Of a DNA stretch of 64,000 nt, positions 60,387-64,000 are shown in pieces. The notes beneath the pieces are model-generated. The model had not been told where the DNA came from, did no database searches, and saw only the letters and a list, made by a program, of their open reading frames with translations. How positions within the stretch are numbered: position 1 is the stretch's first letter; the number at the start of each line of letters is the position of its first letter. Origin of the DNA: Spirochaetia bacterium 38H-sp (GTDB lineage Bacteria > Spirochaetota > Spirochaetia > Winmispirales > Winmispiraceae); NCBI GenBank assembly GCA_039023545.1, contig JBCHKQ010000002.1:124001-188000 (forward strand), given 5' to 3'. The translations under genes were made by a program, and so were the position numbers.

Positions 60387-62387
60387 ATGATAGACTATAA
60401 AAAAGAACTCAACCCAGAACAATATCAGGCAGTAACAACAATACAGGGCCCCGTACTCATAATAGCAGGTGCGGGAAGCGGGAAAACAAGAGTCATAACA
60501 TACAGAATATCATACATGCTAGACTCCCACATACCGCAGAAAAACATACTTGCACTTACCTTTACCAACAAAGCCGCAAAAGAAATGTGGGAGAGAGTTA
60601 GACAACTTACGGGGAAAAAACTTACAAACCTCACAGTAAGCACGTTTCACAGCTTTGGTGCGCAAATACTGAGAGAAAAAATACATCATCTGGGATACAG
60701 ACCCAATTTTAGCATATACGACACTCAAGACCAGACAGAACTCATAAAACAGTGTGCAAAAGAAACCAACCTGCATCCTGAGCTATTAAACATAGGCCTT
60801 ATAAAAAATATAATATCAGGCATAAAAACAGACCGCATACAGTGGACAGAAGAAAACGAAGTATATCAACAAGTGTTTCTGGAGTATCAGGCACATCTCA
60901 AAGCATACCATGCCGTAGACTTTGATGACCTAATAGTACTACCCAACAAACTTTTTTCGGAACAACCCAATATACTGGAAGAATACAGAAACAGGTACAA
61001 ATACATAATGATAGATGAGTTCCAGGATACATCAATTCTACAATACAACTTTATAAAACAGCTAGCAGAAAAGAACAGAAACATCTGTGTCGTAGGAGAT
61101 GATGACCAATCGATATACTCATGGAGGGGAGCCAACTATCAAAACATAATGCTCTTTGAAAAAGACTTTCCCGAAAGAGTAGAAATAAAACTAGAACAAA
61201 ACTACAGATCAGTACAGACAATATTGGAAGCAGCAAACCACCTTATATCACATAACACCAACAGGAAAGACAAAAAACTCTGGACAGGAAAAGAAGACAA
61301 TAATAAAATTCAGCTGATATTTGTGGATGACGAAAAAAAAGAAGCCGAGTTTATAGCAGAACACATAAGAACAATAGTATTAAAAGAACGAGCAGCATAT
61401 CATCAGATAGGTGTTCTTGTAAGAACCAACAACCTCATGGCAACACTTGAGAACACACTTCTTCAGAACAACGTACCCTATAAACTATCCGGTGGTAAAA
61501 GTTTTTTTGAAAGAAAAGAAGTAAAGGACATAATAGCATATTTGAGAGCTATATTAAATCCGGATGATGATATAAGCATCCTGAGAATAATAAACACACC
61601 AAAACGTGGTATTGGAAGACAAACCATACAACACATAGGAGACATCGCAACAGAACAAGGAATTTCCATATATTCCGCAATAAGTTCCATACGATATGCA
61701 GAGGACAGCCCGGTATCTAACACCATAAAGAAAACACTTGATGAGTTTATGGCAATAATAGAAGATTATAACTACAGACTCAACAATACAGGCTCAATTG
61801 CAGAAACAATAAGAGAACTCATAGATGACATCAATTATTTTGAATATTTACTGGGAGAATACAGAGACAACGATAACATAGCCAGATATAAATACCAGAA
61901 CATAATGCTCTTTACAGACCTGATAGAACGCTGGGAAAAAGACCCAGACAATCTCAATCCAAACCTGTGGTCATATCTTACCAAGATTAGCCTCTCAAGC
62001 AGAGAGGATAATACAGAAGAATCCGAGAAAGGCAAGGTCAACCTGATGACAATCCATGCTGCAAAAGGCCTGGAATTTGACCATGTTTTTCTTGCCGGAG
62101 TAGAAGATGGCATAATACCACATCAGAGAGCAATAGAAGACGATCCTTCAAACATAGAAGAAGAAAGAAGATTGTTTTATGTTGCAATCACACGTGCAAA
62201 ACAAAAACTGTACCTGACAACCTGTAAAAAAAGAAAAATAATGAGAGAAGAAAAAGAGCAAACGCCATCTCCATTTCTGGAAGAAATGCCTCAACACCTT
62301 ATAACAAGCGAAGAACCATCACAAGAAATGACAGAAGAAGAAGTTGACAAGCTGTTTGCAGACCTTAAGAAAAGATTTTCTGAGTAA
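60387..62387 (+). CDS. UvrD/PcrA/Rep-type superfamily 1 DNA helicase
   Basis: 3'-to-5' helicase of 666 residues. Motif I GAGSGKTRVITYR (about 28-40), motif Ia TFTNKAAKEM, motif II DEFQDTS, motif III VVGDDDQSIYSWRGA, motif IV LEQNYRS, motif V IHAAKGLEFDHVF and motif VI YVAITRAKQKL are all intact. It is shorter than E. coli UvrD (about 720 residues) and lacks most of the C-terminal tail. It may be the sole PcrA/UvrD or a Rep; that is not resolvable here. Confidence 0.93.
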   Translation: MIDYKKELNPEQYQAVTTIQGPVLIIAGAGSGKTRVITYRISYMLDSHIPQKNILALTFTNKAAKEMWERVRQLTGKKLTNLTVSTFHSFGAQILREKIHHLGYRPNFSIYDTQDQTELIKQCAKETNLHPELLNIGLIKNIISGIKTDRIQWTEENEVYQQVFLEYQAHLKAYHAVDFDDLIVLPNKLFSEQPNILEEYRNRYKYIMIDEFQDTSILQYNFIKQLAEKNRNICVVGDDDQSIYSWRGANYQNIMLFEKDFPERVEIKLEQNYRSVQTILEAANHLISHNTNRKDKKLWTGKEDNNKIQLIFVDDEKKEAEFIAEHIRTIVLKERAAYHQIGVLVRTNNLMATLENTLLQNNVPYKLSGGKSFFERKEVKDIIAYLRAILNPDDDISILRIINTPKRGIGRQTIQHIGDIATEQGISIYSAISSIRYAEDSPVSNTIKKTLDEFMAIIEDYNYRLNNTGSIAETIRELIDDINYFEYLLGEYRDNDNIARYKYQNIMLFTDLIERWEKDPDNLNPNLWSYLTKISLSSREDNTEESEKGKVNLMTIHAAKGLEFDHVFLAGVEDGIIPHQRAIEDDPSNIEEERRLFYVAITRAKQKLYLTTCKKRKIMREEKEQTPSPFLEEMPQHLITSEEPSQEMTEEEVDKLFADLKKRFSE

Positions 62388-62399
62388 TAAAACTGACTT

Positions 62400-63311
62400 T
62401 TATTTATCTCTTTCTCTTACGGATTTCATTTTTTTTCTTATCTTTTTATCGTTATACATACTGGAATCAGCAGCCTTCACAAGGCTGTCAAGATCCATAT
62501 CATCCTCTGGTCTGCATATTGCTATTCCGGCGCTTACTTCCACAGGGATATGAAAACCTCTTTTTGCAGATTCCTTATGCAATTCTACTCTCAGAGTATT
62601 TATCTTGGAATCCGTTTTTGACATATCCCTTCCAACAGTCATAATAATAAATTCATCTCCCCCAAATCTGGCAATAAAATCAGAATCTCTAAAAACCCTC
62701 TGTAAAACGCCAGCAATAAGTTTTAAAGCCCTGTCCCCTTCTGAATGTCCATAAGTATCATTTATTACCTTGAGATTATCCATATCCATAAAAAATATGG
62801 AGAGGATTTCTCCTCTTCTTCTTGCAATTCTTCTCTGTGCATTAAAATGTATCTCAAAACCTCGTCGATTTAATAGCCCTGTAAGCGGATCTTCTATCGC
62901 AAGCTCCTGTATTTTTTTATAGAGAGAAAATCTCTGTATAGAATACCTTATTGTTTTTACAAGCTCTCCGGAAGTAAACTTACCCTTTACAAGATAATCT
63001 TGAGCACCTGCCCTCACTGCATCATCTCCTGTATTGTCGTCATCAAAACCAGTCATAACAATAACAGGGATATTAGGAAATCCTTCTATAATAGTTTTAA
63101 GCCCTGCCAATCCGGATGCATCAGGAAGATTTAAGTCAAGGATTATCACATCAGGATTCTTCTCCAGTATTAGAGCTTCTCCCTCTTCTATACTGCTGGC
63201 ATTATAAAGCCTTGACTTAAAAGAAGGTTCTCGCTCGAGAAGTTTTTTTATAAGAATAATATCCTCGTCATCATCTTCTATATATAATATTTTTATCCTC
63301 TCTAATAACAT
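62400..63311 (-). CDS. Receiver-GGDEF response regulator (diguanylate cyclase)
   Basis: The 303-residue protein has a receiver domain (1-125: acidic pair EDDDED, phospho-Asp in IILDLNLPD, PVIVMTG, KG at the end) and a GGDEF domain (about 140-303) with the active motif FGGDEF and an upstream RDSD that is the inhibitory I-site (RxxD five residues before GGDEF). It should make c-di-GMP under control of phosphorylation, with product inhibition. It follows a single-domain receiver and a kinase. Confidence 0.92.
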   Translation of the reverse strand: MLLERIKILYIEDDDEDIILIKKLLEREPSFKSRLYNASSIEEGEALILEKNPDVIILDLNLPDASGLAGLKTIIEGFPNIPVIVMTGFDDDNTGDDAVRAGAQDYLVKGKFTSGELVKTIRYSIQRFSLYKKIQELAIEDPLTGLLNRRGFEIHFNAQRRIARRRGEILSIFFMDMDNLKVINDTYGHSEGDRALKLIAGVLQRVFRDSDFIARFGGDEFIIMTVGRDMSKTDSKINTLRVELHKESAKRGFHIPVEVSAGIAICRPEDDMDLDSLVKAADSSMYNDKKIRKKMKSVRERDK

Positions 63312-63360
63312 ACAAGCCTCATAACGCTACTGTTTATACTGTTTTTCTTTATTATATTAT

Positions 63361-63798
63361 TCAAGGCAACTCCACAATCTCAAACCAGTAATTACTAAGA
63401 TTTATTACTATCTCTACAAGTGAGGAAAAAGAAATCGGCTTTTTTATAAAAGAATTAACCCCCAGATCATAAGTACGCAGTATATCCTCCTCAGCTTTGG
63501 AAGTTGTAAGGACAACAACAGGAATACGCTTGAGATTAGCATCCTTCTTAATTATCTCCAATGCCTCTCTTCCGTCAAGTCTGGGCATATTAAGATCAAG
63601 AAGTATAAGTCCAGGTTTTTTTTTGCCTTTAAGATGCTCATACCTACCCTCACACCTTAAATATTCAAGCAACTCCTCACCATCACGTACTATATCTATA
63701 GGATTTGCAACTCGAGCTTTTTCCAAAGCCTTTTGCATAAGAAGTATATCCTCTTCATCATCATCGGCATAAACAATTCTGACAAGTTCCTCTTTCAT
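63361..63798 (-). CDS. Single-domain response regulator (Rcp1-like)
   Basis: The 145-residue protein is a receiver only: DDDEED acidic cluster (about 11-16), phospho-Asp in LILLDLNMPRLDG, TTS and KKP near the end, with the longer form typical of Rcp1-type partners of hybrid or phytochrome-like kinases. GGGAG lies before the ATG. It is downstream of the kinase and 49 bases upstream of the GGDEF gene. Confidence 0.92.
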   Translation of the reverse strand: MKEELVRIVYADDDEEDILLMQKALEKARVANPIDIVRDGEELLEYLRCEGRYEHLKGKKKPGLILLDLNMPRLDGREALEIIKKDANLKRIPVVVLTTSKAEEDILRTYDLGVNSFIKKPISFSSLVEIVINLSNYWFEIVELP

Positions 63799-63813
63799 AA
63801 AATCTCCCTTTAA

Positions 63814-64000
63814 CTAATTTATTTTAAAAGGCAAATAAATGGAAAAAGTGGTTCCTCTACCTTCTTTGCTGATGACATCAATATAGCCGTTATGCCTTTC
63901 GACTATACGTTTACATACCGCAAGACCTATACCGGTTCCAGACTTATCCGATTTACTGCTCAACCTCTGAAAAATCTTAAAAATCCTATCTTTATATTTT
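63814..64000 (-). CDS. Sensor histidine kinase, C-terminal part only
   Basis: The frame open at the window edge encodes the end of an HATPase domain: [19 protein letters not shown] is the G1/G2 ATP-lid region and [10 protein letters not shown] is the C-terminal strand. The sensor part is outside the window. Stop at 63814, 15 bases before the receiver gene, so they form a phosphorelay operon. Confidence 0.88.
   Translation of the reverse strand, partial: KYKDRIFKIFQRLSSKSDKSGTGIGLAVCKRIVERHNGYIDVISKEGRGTTFSIYLPFKIN

Overview
The window is A+T-rich chromosomal DNA from a spirochaete, most likely of the Treponema/Spirochaeta type. The evidence is a p83/100-family antigen (11710-13275), paired flgF/flgG rod genes with a short rod-binding protein, a fused PyrB-PyrI aspartate carbamoyltransferase, a group-2 sigma-70 factor, a second-gene neighbour of tmk that looks spirochaete-specific, and many proteins with TPR, HEAT, PEGA or propeller repeats. 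The genome encodes an outer membrane with LPS export (lptF/lptG) and Mla-type lipid traffic. No prophage, CRISPR array or intact insertion sequence is visible.

Layout. 1-1198 (+): the end of tmk and an exported protein. 1199-8034 (-): lepB, an inactive lepB paralogue, hemW, yebC, ruvC-ruvA-ruvB, queA. 8122-11520 (+): a membrane PEGA/FGE-like protein, smpB, two repeat or exported proteins. 11710-14961 (-): p83/100 antigen and a PQQ-type propeller. 15202-17952 (+): an RRM protein, then an acyltransferase-like gene and a zinc-ribbon membrane protein, with a C-rich sRNA candidate on the minus strand between them. 17956-33182 (-): one long run of 13 genes, rimP-nusA-infB-rbfA-truB-ribF-rpsO-pnp-lptF-lptG-tgt-murJ-HEAT, joining translation and RNA processing to envelope assembly. 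33580-37188 (+): an MFS permease, a decayed LVIVD-propeller gene, xseA-xseB. 37236-46494 (-): small envelope proteins, a sigma factor, three flagellar rod genes, a UbiB kinase and two cyclic-nucleotide-binding proteins, with tRNA-Thr(CGU) at 43016. 46803-57117 (+): a PHP phosphoesterase, an envelope operon (mlaE-mlaF-mlaD, TPR lipoprotein, LysM-M23 peptidase, PEGA protein), a class A PBP, a ParB-like protein and a frameshifted membrane protein. 57261-58838 (-): pyrBI. 59039-62387 (+): an RNA m5C methyltransferase, a small export protein and a UvrD/PcrA helicase. 62400-64000 (-): histidine kinase, single-domain receiver, receiver-GGDEF protein.

The most unusual feature is a family of about 150-170 bp intergenic elements: five full copies and three 5' halves. 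The ends are ACCGAAC and GTTCGGT. Between them lie two long hairpins whose sequences differ from copy to copy while base-pairing is kept, plus two small hairpins. This is covariation readable by eye, and it points to a structured RNA or single-stranded DNA element that I do not recognise.

Two other themes recur. Many first genes have a sigma-70 promoter whose -10 box ends only 6-9 bases before the start codon, so their mRNAs should be leaderless. Two sRNA candidates carry C-rich loops resembling the anti-Shine-Dalgarno tail of 16S rRNA. Leaderless mRNAs would escape such RNAs, while SD-led mRNAs would not; that link is inference.
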